DNA of 64,000 nt, from positions 124,001-188,000 of the forward strand of contig JAHCAT010000002.1 of assembly GCA_019634735.1 (NCBI GenBank), written 5' to 3'. The DNA comes from Lysobacterales bacterium. GTDB lineage: Bacteria; Pseudomonadota; Gammaproteobacteria; Xanthomonadales; UBA2363. Every line of letters begins with the position of its first letter. The stretch's first letter is position 1. Of the stretch, positions 26,651-35,452 are shown in pieces. The translations under genes were made by a program, and so were the position numbers. Under the pieces are notes generated by a model. That model searched no databases, had not been told where the DNA came from, and worked only from the letters and a program-made list of their open reading frames with translations.

Positions 26651-29600
26651 CTAGTTGCCTTCCAGCACCAGCGGGAAGCCCTGCTGGGTGTTCGAGCCGG
26701 CGTCCAGCAGCGGCGCGAACGCCGCGTTGTTGATCGACTGCACGCCGTTGCCCGTGGTCGCCTGGCCCACCACCGTCTGCGGCGGCGCCCACGGACCCGA
26801 CCCCAGCGTGCCGCCCGCCGACCAGCCCAGCCAGTACGTGCCCGCCGGCAGCACCAGCGGCGGGTTGATGTCCGCCACCAGCTCCATCACCGGACGCGTG
26901 GCGTCGGTCGGCGCCGTCTGCGTCACCCGGTACACCCCGGTGAAGCTCACCGAGCTCAGCCGGTTGGTCGTGGTGTCGCCGAACACCAGCGTGCCGCTGT
27001 TCGGGTCGTTCGACCAGATCCGGATGCGCAGGTCGTTGTGCGTCGGCGTCGTCGTCGAGCCGGTCTGGTACGAGTAGACCTTCACCCGCTGGATCGTCCA
27101 GCCGCCGGCCGGCACCACGAAGTCGTCCGCCACCCAGTTGTTCGCGCCGATCTGCGAACCGGCACCGAACAGCGTCATGCCCAGCGACGACTGCACCGCG
27201 CTGATCGGCGCACCACCCGGGCCGCCGCTGGCCGCCGTCACGAACCGGTTCGTGTACTCGTCGAACAGCACCACCGGACCCGTCGGACAATCCGGCAGGC
27301 CCGCCGCGCACTCGAAGCCGTTCGCGAAGATCAGGTCCGGCCCGACGCCGTTCACCGTGGTCTCCTCGTCCGCCAGGTTGTTGCCCGGATTCGCGTCGCC
27401 CGTGCTCGAGGACACCTGCGCCGAACTGGTGTACGTGCCGCTGGCCGCGCCCGCGTCCACCGTCGCCTGCACCGTCACCGGCGCCGCAGCGCCCACCGCC
27501 AGGCTCGCCAGCGTGCACGAGGCCTCGGTCGCCGACGCCACGTTGCAGCTCCAGCCCGTGCCGCTCGCCGAGCCGATCGTGAACACCGGGTCCACCGACA
27601 CGTCCAGCACCACCGCGTTCGCCGTCGCAGGACCGGCATTGGCCACCTGCGCCGTGAACGTGATCGGATCACCCGCGTTCACCGGGTCCGGGCTGTCCGA
27701 CAGCGTCACCGACAGGTCCGCGGTCGGACCCGACGAACAGGCCTGCACCCGCACGTCGTCCACATACCAGCCTTCGCGCGCCACCGAGTTGTCCGTGCCC
27801 AGCCGCCAGCGCAGCTGCACGTTGCTGCCCGCATACGGGCTCAGGTCCACCAGCGTGTCGTCGTACGGACGGCCCGGCGCCGGCTCGCACCAGGCGTTCA
27901 GGCCCGCCAGCGGATTGGAGAAGCTGCCACTGATCGCACCACGGTACGGGTCGTTCAGCAGGCCCGCCCCGGTGATCTGCGTGAAGGCACCGCCATTCAC
28001 CGACACCTCGAGGATGCCGCCGTCGTAGCACGCCGTGGCACCGTTGTTCTCGATGTTGCGCCAGTTCTGGAACTTCAGCGTCAGCGGCAGATCCGCCGCC
28101 GGCAGCGCGATGGTCGGCGAGGTCAACCGCTGGTCCGACACCGTCGCGATGTTGACCGCCAGCGCCGCGTTGCCGCCCGACAGCGGGCTCGGCCGCACGT
28201 TCGACACCGCCCAGGTCTGCGCGCCCACGCTGCCCGCCGTCGAGAAGCCGCCAAGGCCGCCCGTGAAGTCCTCGGTGAAGACGTTGAAGGGCGTCGCGCC
28301 GGCATCGCACTCGCCTGGCTGACCCAGGGTCCGGAAGCCGAACACCTGGGAGATGGCGCCGCTGCCGCAGGTGTTGCTCGCCGTCACCCGCCACCAATAG
28401 TCAGTGCTGGGATTCAGGGGCGCGGCCGGCGAGAAGCTGGTGCCGGGCACGGTGGTGTCGATCACCACGTTTGCGAAGGCGGCATCGCTGGCGAGCTCGA
28501 AACGGTAGCTGTCGGCACCGGCGACCGCGCTCCAGGTGAACGACGGTTGCAGGGGCTGGCCGGTTGCGCCGTTGGCCGGTGTCGCCGGCGTGCTCGCAGC
28601 CGGCGCCGCGGCACTGACCGTGACCGCGATGTCGACGCTGCGGCTGGCCGCCGGGAAGCCGGGTCCGGACGACTGGCCGTTGACGGTCAGATTGAGCGGC
28701 CCGGCGGGAAGGCCGCCGGTGTTGGCCAGGTTGAGGGTGCTGGTGGCCGCCGGGTTGGCCGGGACCACCGGGTTGGCCGAGAAGTTGCTGGTGGCGGGGC
28801 CAGGGAGGCCGGCGAGCGAGAGCGTCACCGCGTCGTTGAAACCCTCAAGGCCCAGCACGCCGATCTGCACGCTGGCGTTGTCGCCGGCACACAGGGCGAA
28901 GCTGCCGGGGGTCGCCTGCAGCTGGTAGTCGGCGTTGGTGACGCCGCTCAGCACGCCGGACGCCGCGAGCGCGTAGGGTTGCGGCCCCTGCGCGACCTGC
29001 ATGCCGCGCACCCGCACCTGCCAGGTGCCGGCCTGCGGACTGGCGATGCGGATCTGGTGGACGTTGTTGACGTTGTCGTAGTTGCTGGTGGTGGTGTCCT
29101 GGAGCGGATTGGGGTTGTTCAGGCCGCCTGTGGCCGGCAGCTTCTGCGTCCAGATATCGCCGTTGGGGGCCTGCACCTCGAGCCGAAGCAGGTTGACCGT
29201 GTGCGGATTGGCGTTTACCAGGGCGGGGGCGTCGTGCCAGGTCAGGGTCACCGACAGCGGCTGGCCGGCGCTCACCGCCAGGGTGTGGCTGTCGATGCCG
29301 CCGGTCTGCAGGCCGGCGGTGCCGTCGTGCAGCCAGAGGTTGCTGGCATCGCCGGCGAAATACAGCGAGTCGTCGAGATGGATACGGCCCCAGCCCTGCG
29401 ACTGGCTGGGCGCGCCGCCCGTGGTGCCGGTCCCGGTGATCGAGCGCGCGCCGTTGATCATGATGGCCTTTATCAGGGCGCCGGAGGGGTTGGCGATCGC
29501 ATTGCCGGCGTTGGCGGTACCGCCCGGGTAGTAGCCGCGGGCGAGATAGTCGCGGACCAGCGCGGCCAGGCCGGCGGCGGTCGGCGTCGCCATCGAGGTG

Positions 29601-31153
29601 CCGCTCATGCTGGTGGTGCCGCAGGCGGTGCGCGAGGCCGAGACGATGCTGGCGCCCTGGGCGGTGAGGTCGGGCTTGCTGCGGCGATCCTGGGTCGGGC
29701 CGCGAGAGGAGAAGCCGGACATGTTGTTGCCGGCGGTGCCGCGGTTGTTGCTGCCGATCGAGAAGACGTTCTTGGCGTTGCCGGCGCTGCCGACGTCGGC
29801 ACCCGGGCCGCAACCGGCATTGCCGCCCAGGCCGCCGCTGTTGCCGGCTGCGAAGAACAGCGACATCTCGGGAAATTCCCAGACCAGGGCATCGGCGTCA
29901 CGGGTGGTCGGGCGATACTCGACCTGGCACCCTGCGATGCAGGTCTGCGCGACGCCCGTGCGGCAGCTCGATCCCCAGGAATTGTTGTGGACCCGTGCGC
30001 CGTTCTGGTAGGCGATGGAGGCGGCGTGGTAGACCGTGCCGCCGAGGGAGTTCAGGTACTGGAGGCTGGCGCCCATCTCCTGGGAAATCAGCTTGGCGCC
30101 CGGCGCGGTGCCGTCGAGATTGGTCAGGCCGCCGGGCGTGGTGAAGGTGCTGCAGTCGACCGCGCCCGCCGGGTTGTTGCCGGCGATCGATCCCATCACA
30201 TGGGTGCCGTGGCCGTGGCCGTCCGCCGGTCCACCGCTCGTGCTGCCGTCCCACTTGTAGTGGGCGCCGACCTTGCGATGGCCGAAGTCCGGCGTCACCG
30301 CGGTGCAGGTCGAACCGGTGGCGCACACCGAGGTGACCGGGGTGCCGAAAGTGGCGTCGGAGAAAGCGCAGTTGGCGGCATGCAGCCCGGAATCGGCGGC
30401 GGCGACCACCTGACCGCAGCCGAACAGCCCGCGCTCGAAGATGGGCAGCTGGTTCGGGCCGGTGTTGGTGCCGCTCTGGTGCAGCCAGCCGGCCTGGGAG
30501 TTCATGTGCTCGGCCTCCCAGCGCAGACTGATGCTGGCCACTTCGGGGTGGCGCGCCAGGTGCGTGACGGCGTCGGCAAGGCTGGCGTGCTCGAAGGACA
30601 GGATCACCCGCTCATGGTCGTGACCCTGTTCGGTGAACCGGAATGCTGTGCCCCGCGCCGACAGCAGCGCCGCGCGCACCGCGGCGGCATCGGCACCGGG
30701 GTGCAGCGCCACGGTCAGGCTGTCCACGCCGCCGGCGCGCACGATGTCGGTGCCGGCGAGGTCGTTCGCGATGTTGACGTCGACCTTGAACACGGGCAGG
30801 AACGGACCGATCCAGTTGACGCCGGGAATGGTCCGGACGCTGGCGTCAAGCGACGAAGGCATGCGCACCAGGAATGCGTGATGGGGTGCGTAGCCCAGGA
30901 TCTGCGCGCCGCGTGCCTCCAGCGCCTGGCGTTGGCCGGCTTCGATCGGGCCGTCGAACTTGACCAGACGCAGGGGCGAGCCGGCGTGGGCCTCGATCTC
31001 GGCCAGCGACCCGAGTGCGGGATTGGCCAGCTTGATTTCGCCGGTACAGGTGTCGAACCGCGCGCTGTCGAACGACAGCAGGCAGCGGGGATCGTCGGCC
31101 TGGGACAGCGTAGGCAACGCCAGCAGCAGGACGGAGGATAGCCAGTAGCGCAT
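26651..31153 (-). CDS. secreted S8 subtilisin-like serine protease with multi-domain C-terminus
   Basis: A 1500-residue exoprotein with a signal peptide (residues 1-19). A propeptide-like region runs to about 220. The S8 domain follows: Asp254 (VVAAADSGL), His315 (GHGHGTHVMGS), oxyanion Asn438 (FAAGNSG) and Ser520 (SGTSMATP). Next come a jelly-roll region (about 650-750), an immunoglobulin-like segment (755-860), an FN3-like domain (860-955), a MAM-like domain (965-1145), a DUF11 domain (1145-1270), an FANGFE motif at about 1276-1281 and a final about 215-residue domain. A GGGAGAA ribosome site sets the ATG. Codon preference shifts near 28260. The gene sits opposite to and between yicC and gmk. 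It is extracellular or surface-bound; substrate unknown. Confidence 0.93.
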   Translation of the reverse strand: MRYWLSSVLLLALPTLSQADDPRCLLSFDSARFDTCTGEIKLANPALGSLAEIEAHAGSPLRLVKFDGPIEAGQRQALEARGAQILGYAPHHAFLVRMPSSLDASVRTIPGVNWIGPFLPVFKVDVNIANDLAGTDIVRAGGVDSLTVALHPGADAAAVRAALLSARGTAFRFTEQGHDHERVILSFEHASLADAVTHLARHPEVASISLRWEAEHMNSQAGWLHQSGTNTGPNQLPIFERGLFGCGQVVAAADSGLHAANCAFSDATFGTPVTSVCATGSTCTAVTPDFGHRKVGAHYKWDGSTSGGPADGHGHGTHVMGSIAGNNPAGAVDCSTFTTPGGLTNLDGTAPGAKLISQEMGASLQYLNSLGGTVYHAASIAYQNGARVHNNSWGSSCRTGVAQTCIAGCQVEYRPTTRDADALVWEFPEMSLFFAAGNSGGLGGNAGCGPGADVGSAGNAKNVFSIGSNNRGTAGNNMSGFSSRGPTQDRRSKPDLTAQGASIVSASRTACGTTSMSGTSMATPTAAGLAALVRDYLARGYYPGGTANAGNAIANPSGALIKAIMINGARSITGTGTTGGAPSQSQGWGRIHLDDSLYFAGDASNLWLHDGTAGLQTGGIDSHTLAVSAGQPLSVTLTWHDAPALVNANPHTVNLLRLEVQAPNGDIWTQKLPATGGLNNPNPLQDTTTSNYDNVNNVHQIRIASPQAGTWQVRVRGMQVAQGPQPYALAASGVLSGVTNADYQLQATPGSFALCAGDNASVQIGVLGLEGFNDAVTLSLAGLPGPATSNFSANPVVPANPAATSTLNLANTGGLPAGPLNLTVNGQSSGPGFPAASRSVDIAVTVSAAAPAASTPATPANGATGQPLQPSFTWSAVAGADSYRFELASDAAFANVVIDTTVPGTSFSPAAPLNPSTDYWWRVTASNTCGSGAISQVFGFRTLGQPGECDAGATPFNVFTEDFTGGLGGFSTAGSVGAQTWAVSNVRPSPLSGGNAALAVNIATVSDQRLTSPTIALPAADLPLTLKFQNWRNIENNGATACYDGGILEVSVNGGAFTQITGAGLLNDPYRGAISGSFSNPLAGLNAWCEPAPGRPYDDTLVDLSPYAGSNVQLRWRLGTDNSVAREGWYVDDVRVQACSSGPTADLSVTLSDSPDPVNAGDPITFTAQVANAGPATANAVVLDVSVDPVFTIGSASGTGWSCNVASATEASCTLASLAVGAAAPVTVQATVDAGAASGTYTSSAQVSSSTGDANPGNNLADEETTVNGVGPDLIFANGFECAAGLPDCPTGPVVLFDEYTNRFVTAASGGPGGAPISAVQSSLGMTLFGAGSQIGANNWVADDFVVPAGGWTIQRVKVYSYQTGSTTTPTHNDLRIRIWSNDPNSGTLVFGDTTTNRLSSVSFTGVYRVTQTAPTDATRPVMELVADINPPLVLPAGTYWLGWSAGGTLGSGPWAPPQTVVGQATTGNGVQSINNAAFAPLLDAGSNTQQGFPLVLEGN

Positions 31154-31610
31154 TGGTACTTCTCCCTGGGGGCACGCGGCAGGTGCGGATGATTCGATGG
31201 ACGCGCCAGTCGCGGGGCGCGGGTGGACCGAAAGGCTCGGTCGAAGCGGCGGCATCGCCGGTCAGGGTGCGCCGGACCGCGCGCACCCAAGCCACCAACC
31301 CGTCGGGGCCAGGCGCGCGGCGTGGGATTCTCCGCGAGCACGGCGCCCAGGCGATCGGCCCTTCCCCAGCCGATCCGGTCGCCGCGGTCTGCGACGACCC
31401 TGCTTTTTCCAGTGTGGCGATGCCGACCTTAGCGGCCCGTCGCCTGAAGCGCCATAGTGCGGCGCCGCAAAGGGGCGGCACGGGTCCGCGGCCCCACCAA
31501 GGACGATTCGGCCGGCCCTGCGACCGGGATCGGCCGACCGGAATCCCCGCATACCGGAATCCGGCACCGCGGCGCCCGTGCGGCGATGCTTGCGGCGGAG
31601 GCGCAAAGCA
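31154..31610. other. divergent intergenic region, protease / gmk
   Basis: About 457 bases separate the start of the S8 protease from gmk. No ORF here has a ribosome site or normal composition. Promoters for both genes must lie here, but I found no convincing hexamer pair; a CTTTTTCCAG patch near 31401 is the only AT-richer spot. Confidence 0.4.
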
Positions 31611-32279
31611 ATGACCATGGCCGCCCCTTCCGGGTCCGAGTGGAACGGCACCGTGGTCGATCCCCACGCCAGCGGCACCCTGTTCATCGTCGCCGCGCCC
31701 TCCGGGGCAGGCAAGACCAGCCTGGTGCGCGCCCTCATCGAGCGGGATCCAGGGCTGGCCCTGTCCGTTTCCTACACCTCGCGCCCGCCACGGCCGGCCG
31801 AGGCCGATGGCGTGCATTATCACTTCGTGTCCCGCGACGCCTTCCTGGCCATGGCGCGGGCGGGCGAATTCTTCGAGTTCGCCGAGGTCCACGGCGACCT
31901 CAAGGGAACCGCTCGCAGCGCAGTGGACCCGCTGCTGGCGGCGGGCCGCGACGTGCTGCTGGAAATCGACTGGCAGGGCGCACGGCTGGTCCGCGCCCAG
32001 TCTCCGGGCTGTCGCAGCATCTTCATCCTGCCGCCCTCACGGGCAGAGCTGGAGCGCCGCCTGCGCAGCCGCGCCCAGGACAGCGAGGCGGTCATCGCCA
32101 GACGCCTGGCCAACTCCCGGGAGGAGATCAGCCACGCCCAGGAGTTCGATTTCATCGTCGTCAACGACGATTTCGAGCAGGCCCTGGCCGATCTGCAGGC
32201 GATCGTCCGCGCCCAACGCCTCAGCCAGGCCGTTCGGGGCGAACGTCACGCCGCCCTGATCGCCCAGCTGCTGGCCTGA
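31611..32279 (+). CDS. gmk: guanylate kinase
   Basis: A 222-residue kinase that phosphorylates GMP to GDP. The P-loop is [18 protein letters not shown], followed by [21 protein letters not shown] (GMP-binding) and [13 protein letters not shown]. The usual length is about 205; the extra residues form an N-terminal tail. A GGAGG about ten bases before the ATG at 31611 supports this start; the in-frame ATG at 31617 is an alternative. First of the gmk-rpoZ-spoT-ridA-recG series. Confidence 0.96.
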   Translation: MTMAAPSGSEWNGTVVDPHASGTLFIVAAPSGAGKTSLVRALIERDPGLALSVSYTSRPPRPAEADGVHYHFVSRDAFLAMARAGEFFEFAEVHGDLKGTARSAVDPLLAAGRDVLLEIDWQGARLVRAQSPGCRSIFILPPSRAELERRLRSRAQDSEAVIARRLANSREEISHAQEFDFIVVNDDFEQALADLQAIVRAQRLSQAVRGERHAALIAQLLA

Positions 32280-32414
32280 CCCGGCACGCGCCGGCCGGGG
32301 CGGGCCGCCGTGCGGGTCCGGACGCAGGCCATTGCGAAGGGGTCGCCCCGCGCTTGCCGCGGGCGAGGCCGGGCAGGGGCAGCATGCCGGGCCCGCCCCC
32401 CGGATCCGTCCTCA

Positions 32415-32444
32415 TTGCGCGGCGCAGCAAGGATTGGCTACAAT
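32415..32444 (+). promoter_or_regulatory. sigma70-type promoter of rpoZ-spoT
   Basis: TTGCGC (32415-32420) and TACAAT (32439-32444), 18 bases apart, precede the rpoZ ATG by 38 bases. This gives rpoZ and spoT their own promoter, separate from gmk (a 203-base gap). Confidence 0.6.
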
Positions 32445-32482
32445 CTGCGCACTTGTCTCCGCAGAATAAGGTTGCGCACGCG

Positions 32483-32770
32483 ATGGCCCGGATCACGGTC
32501 GAGGATTGCCTGAAGGTGGTTGAGAACCGCTTCGAGCTCGTATTGATGGCGTCCAAGCGGGCCAGGCAGCTGACCAAGGGCGCCGAGCCCACGATCGCCT
32601 CGGAGAACGACAAGCCGACGGTCCTGGCGCTGCGCGAGATCGCCGAGAACCGCATCGACATGGCCATGGTCGACGAGATCGACCGCCAGGAGCGGGAGCG
32701 CGCCGAGCGCGAGGCCCTGGAGTGGGCTGCCGCCGAGCTCGACGAGGACAAGGGCGGCGACGACCTTTGA
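32483..32770 (+). CDS. rpoZ: DNA-directed RNA polymerase omega subunit
   Basis: A 95-residue omega subunit. It has the family block [21 protein letters not shown] and [16 protein letters not shown], and an acidic tail. It helps assemble RNA polymerase and forms one ppGpp site. It lies directly ahead of spoT, matching its role in the stringent response. Confidence 0.97.
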   Translation: MARITVEDCLKVVENRFELVLMASKRARQLTKGAEPTIASENDKPTVLALREIAENRIDMAMVDEIDRQERERAEREALEWAAAELDEDKGGDDL

Positions 32771-32838
32771 GCCGCTGATGCCCGGCCAGGACGCGCCAGC
32801 ACGCTGTCGCCGCTGCAGCCGGCGCTGAGGCCGCGGTC

Positions 32839-34995
32839 GTGGGTGCCCTGCTCAACGCAGTCCTGCCCACCGCCGGCACCCTCCCGGACGACGTCCGGGC
32901 GCTGCTCAAGAAGCTCAAGCGGCACCTGAGACGCGACCAGCTGTACCGGGTCCGGCGCGCCTACGAGATCGGCGCGCAGGCCCATGCCGGCCAGACCCGC
33001 AAGAGCGGCGAGCCCTACATCACCCATCCGGTGGCGGTGGCCAGCATCCTCGCCGACATGGGCCTGGACGGCGAGGCGATCGTCGCCGCGATCCTGCACG
33101 ACACCATCGAGGACACCGCCCTGACCCGGGCGGACATCGAGACGGAGTTCGGCAGCGACGTCGCCGACCTGGTCGACGGGGTCACCAAGCTCGACAAGGT
33201 GCACTTCCGCGACCGGCAGGAGGCAGCCGCGGAAAGTTTCCGCAAGATGGTGATGGCGATGGCGCGCGACCTGCGCGTCATCCTGATCAAGCTCGCCGAC
33301 CGGTTGCACAACATGCGCACCATCGCCGGCATGTCCGACGAGTCGCGCCGGCGGATAGCCCGCGAAACCCTCGACATCTATGCGCCGATCGCCCAGCGCC
33401 TGGGCATGAACCGGCTCAAGGCCGAACTCCAGGACCTCGGCTTCGCGGCCCTGTTCCCGATGCGCTACCGGGTGATCGCCGCGCACATACGGCAACTGCA
33501 GGGCAACCGGCGCCAGGCGATCGAGCGGATCGAGCAGTCCCTGTCGCTGCGCCTCAAGCAGGAAGGCTTGCGCCACCGTCTGGTCAGCCGCGTGAAGTCC
33601 CCGCACAGCATCTACCAGAAGATGCTTCGGGAGCGGAAGCCGCTGTCCCAGGTCATGGATGTCTATGGCGTGCGGGTGGTCACCGACACCACCATGCACT
33701 GCTACCAGGCCCTTGGCGCGGTGCACGGCCTGTACAAGCCGTTCGACGGCCGCTTCCGGGACTACATCGCGATCCCCAAGGCGAACGGCTACCAGTCGCT
33801 GCATACGGTGCTGTTCGGACCCTTCGACGCGCCGATCGAGGTCCAGATCCGCACCGAGGACATGGACACCGTCGCCGAGCGCGGCGTCGCCGCGCACTGG
33901 ACCTACAAGACCGGCGCCAGCGGCAGCAACGCCCAGGCGCGCGCCCGCGAATGGCTGAGCGGGCTGGTCGAAGCGCAGGCCAGGACCGGTTCGTCGATCG
34001 AGTTCGTCGACAACGTCAAGGTCGACCTGTTCCCCGACGAGGTCTACGTGTTCACGCCGCGCGGCGACATCCTGAGCCTGCCGCGTGGCGCGACCGCCCT
34101 CGACTTCGCCTATGCAGTGCACACCGAGCTGGGCGACCATGCGGTCACCGCCCGCATCGACAAGAAGCTGGCGGCGCTCCGGGCGCGGCTGGAGAGCGGC
34201 CAGGCGGTCGAGATCGTCACCGCCGCCAGCGCGCAGCCGCAGCCGGGCTGGCTGGAGTTCGTCGCCACCAGCAAGGCGCGCACGGCGATCAGGAACCACT
34301 TCAAGCGCCTGCAGCACGAGGATGCCGTCGAGCTGGGTCACCGCATGCTGGACCGCGCACTCGCCGCACGGGGAGGTTCCCTGGAGGCGTTGCCGCCGGA
34401 GCGGCTGGAGCTCTACCTTGCCGAACAGCGTTACCGTCGCCTCGAGGAGCTGCTCTCGGACATCGCGCTGGGCAACCGGGTGGCCGAGCAGGTCGCCGGC
34501 CTGTTGCTGGCCGACGAGTCCGGCGGCCATCTCGCCCCGGGCGTCACCGGCGAGCGCCTGCTGATCAGCGGCCGCGAACGCGGCGTGGTCAGCTTCGGCA
34601 ACTGCTGCCACCCCATCCCGGGCGACGACATCGTCGGCTACCTGTCGGCCGGCAAGGGCGTGGTCGTCCATCAGACCGGCTGCCGCAACCTGCCGGAGTA
34701 CCGCAAGACGCCCGAACGGCTGGTGCCGATCGCCTGGGACCGCCAGATCGAGGGCGACTTCCGGGTCGTGCTTCGGGTGGTGGTGATGAACAAGCCGGGC
34801 GTGCTGGCCGGGGTCGCCGCGGCGATCGCCCAGGCGCAGTCCAACATCGCCCACGTCGAGTACGCCGAACGCGACCTCGCGGCCGCCGTTCTGCTGTTCA
34901 CCATCGAAGTGCACGACCGCAAGCACCTGGCCGACGTCATGCGCAGGGTACGGCGCAGCGAGGTGGTGCATTCGGTGCAGCGCGTCCTCGGCTGA
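32839..34995 (+). CDS. spoT: bifunctional (p)ppGpp synthetase/hydrolase
   Basis: A 718-residue RelA/SpoT protein starting at GTG. An intact HD hydrolase domain is seen (HPVAVASILADMG, AAILHDTIEDT, LADRLHNMRTI), so degradation should be active. The synthetase domain follows (RVKSPHSIYQKM, then YIAIPKANGYQSLHT), then TGS (VYVFTPRGDILSLPRGAT), helical, zinc-finger-like (GNCCHPIPGD) and ACT domains. It sets ppGpp levels in starvation. Order rpoZ-spoT-ridA-recG is conserved in gammaproteobacteria. Confidence 0.96.
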   Translation: MGALLNAVLPTAGTLPDDVRALLKKLKRHLRRDQLYRVRRAYEIGAQAHAGQTRKSGEPYITHPVAVASILADMGLDGEAIVAAILHDTIEDTALTRADIETEFGSDVADLVDGVTKLDKVHFRDRQEAAAESFRKMVMAMARDLRVILIKLADRLHNMRTIAGMSDESRRRIARETLDIYAPIAQRLGMNRLKAELQDLGFAALFPMRYRVIAAHIRQLQGNRRQAIERIEQSLSLRLKQEGLRHRLVSRVKSPHSIYQKMLRERKPLSQVMDVYGVRVVTDTTMHCYQALGAVHGLYKPFDGRFRDYIAIPKANGYQSLHTVLFGPFDAPIEVQIRTEDMDTVAERGVAAHWTYKTGASGSNAQARAREWLSGLVEAQARTGSSIEFVDNVKVDLFPDEVYVFTPRGDILSLPRGATALDFAYAVHTELGDHAVTARIDKKLAALRARLESGQAVEIVTAASAQPQPGWLEFVATSKARTAIRNHFKRLQHEDAVELGHRMLDRALAARGGSLEALPPERLELYLAEQRYRRLEELLSDIALGNRVAEQVAGLLLADESGGHLAPGVTGERLLISGRERGVVSFGNCCHPIPGDDIVGYLSAGKGVVVHQTGCRNLPEYRKTPERLVPIAWDRQIEGDFRVVLRVVVMNKPGVLAGVAAAIAQAQSNIAHVEYAERDLAAAVLLFTIEVHDRKHLADVMRRVRRSEVVHSVQRVLG

Positions 34996-35052
34996 GCCGC
35001 CGGGGGCACGTTCGCGGCGTTATCCTTGCGCATTCCGTACCAGGAGGCGGAC

Positions 35053-35433
35053 ATGCGCTCAGTCATCCACACCGACGCCGCGCCGAAGGCGATCGGCACC
35101 TACTCGCAGGCGATCCGTGCCGGCGACACCGTCTACCTGTCCGGGCAGATCCCGCTTGATCCCGCCAACGGAGGGCTCGTCGAGGGCGACATCGACGCCG
35201 AGATCGCGCGCGCCTTCGACAATCTGGAGGCCGTATGCCTGGCGGCCGGCGGCTCCCTGGGCCACCTGGTCAAGCTGAATGTCTACCTGACCGACCTTGG
35301 CCACTTCGCGCGCATCAACGCCGCCATGGAGGCCCGTTTCAACGCACCCTTCCCGGCGCGCGCCGCGATCGGCGTCGCCCAGCTGCCGCGCGGCGCCCGC
35401 GTCGAGGTCGACGGCGTGATGGTGCTGGACTGA
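35053..35433 (+). CDS. ridA: 2-iminobutanoate/2-iminopropanoate deaminase (RidA)
   Basis: A 126-residue protein of the RidA/YjgF family that hydrolyses reactive enamine/imine intermediates from pyridoxal-phosphate enzymes. Conserved blocks are [23 protein letters not shown] and the C-terminal [12 protein letters not shown] with the catalytic Arg. A CAGGAGG ribosome site fixes the start. It lies 57 bases after spoT and 19 before recG, in the same transcriptional direction. Confidence 0.96.
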   Translation: MRSVIHTDAAPKAIGTYSQAIRAGDTVYLSGQIPLDPANGGLVEGDIDAEIARAFDNLEAVCLAAGGSLGHLVKLNVYLTDLGHFARINAAMEARFNAPFPARAAIGVAQLPRGARVEVDGVMVLD

Positions 35434-35452
35434 GGTCGGGGCACCGGCACAG

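Noticed and set aside
26597-31141. 1514-codon plus-strand ORF
   Set aside because: It is the antisense of the S8 protease gene. Composition is Arg/His/Gly-rich and no family sequence is seen; high GC keeps antisense frames open.
32221-34971. 916-codon minus-strand ORF
   Set aside because: Antisense of rpoZ and spoT; His/Asp/Gly-rich shadow composition.
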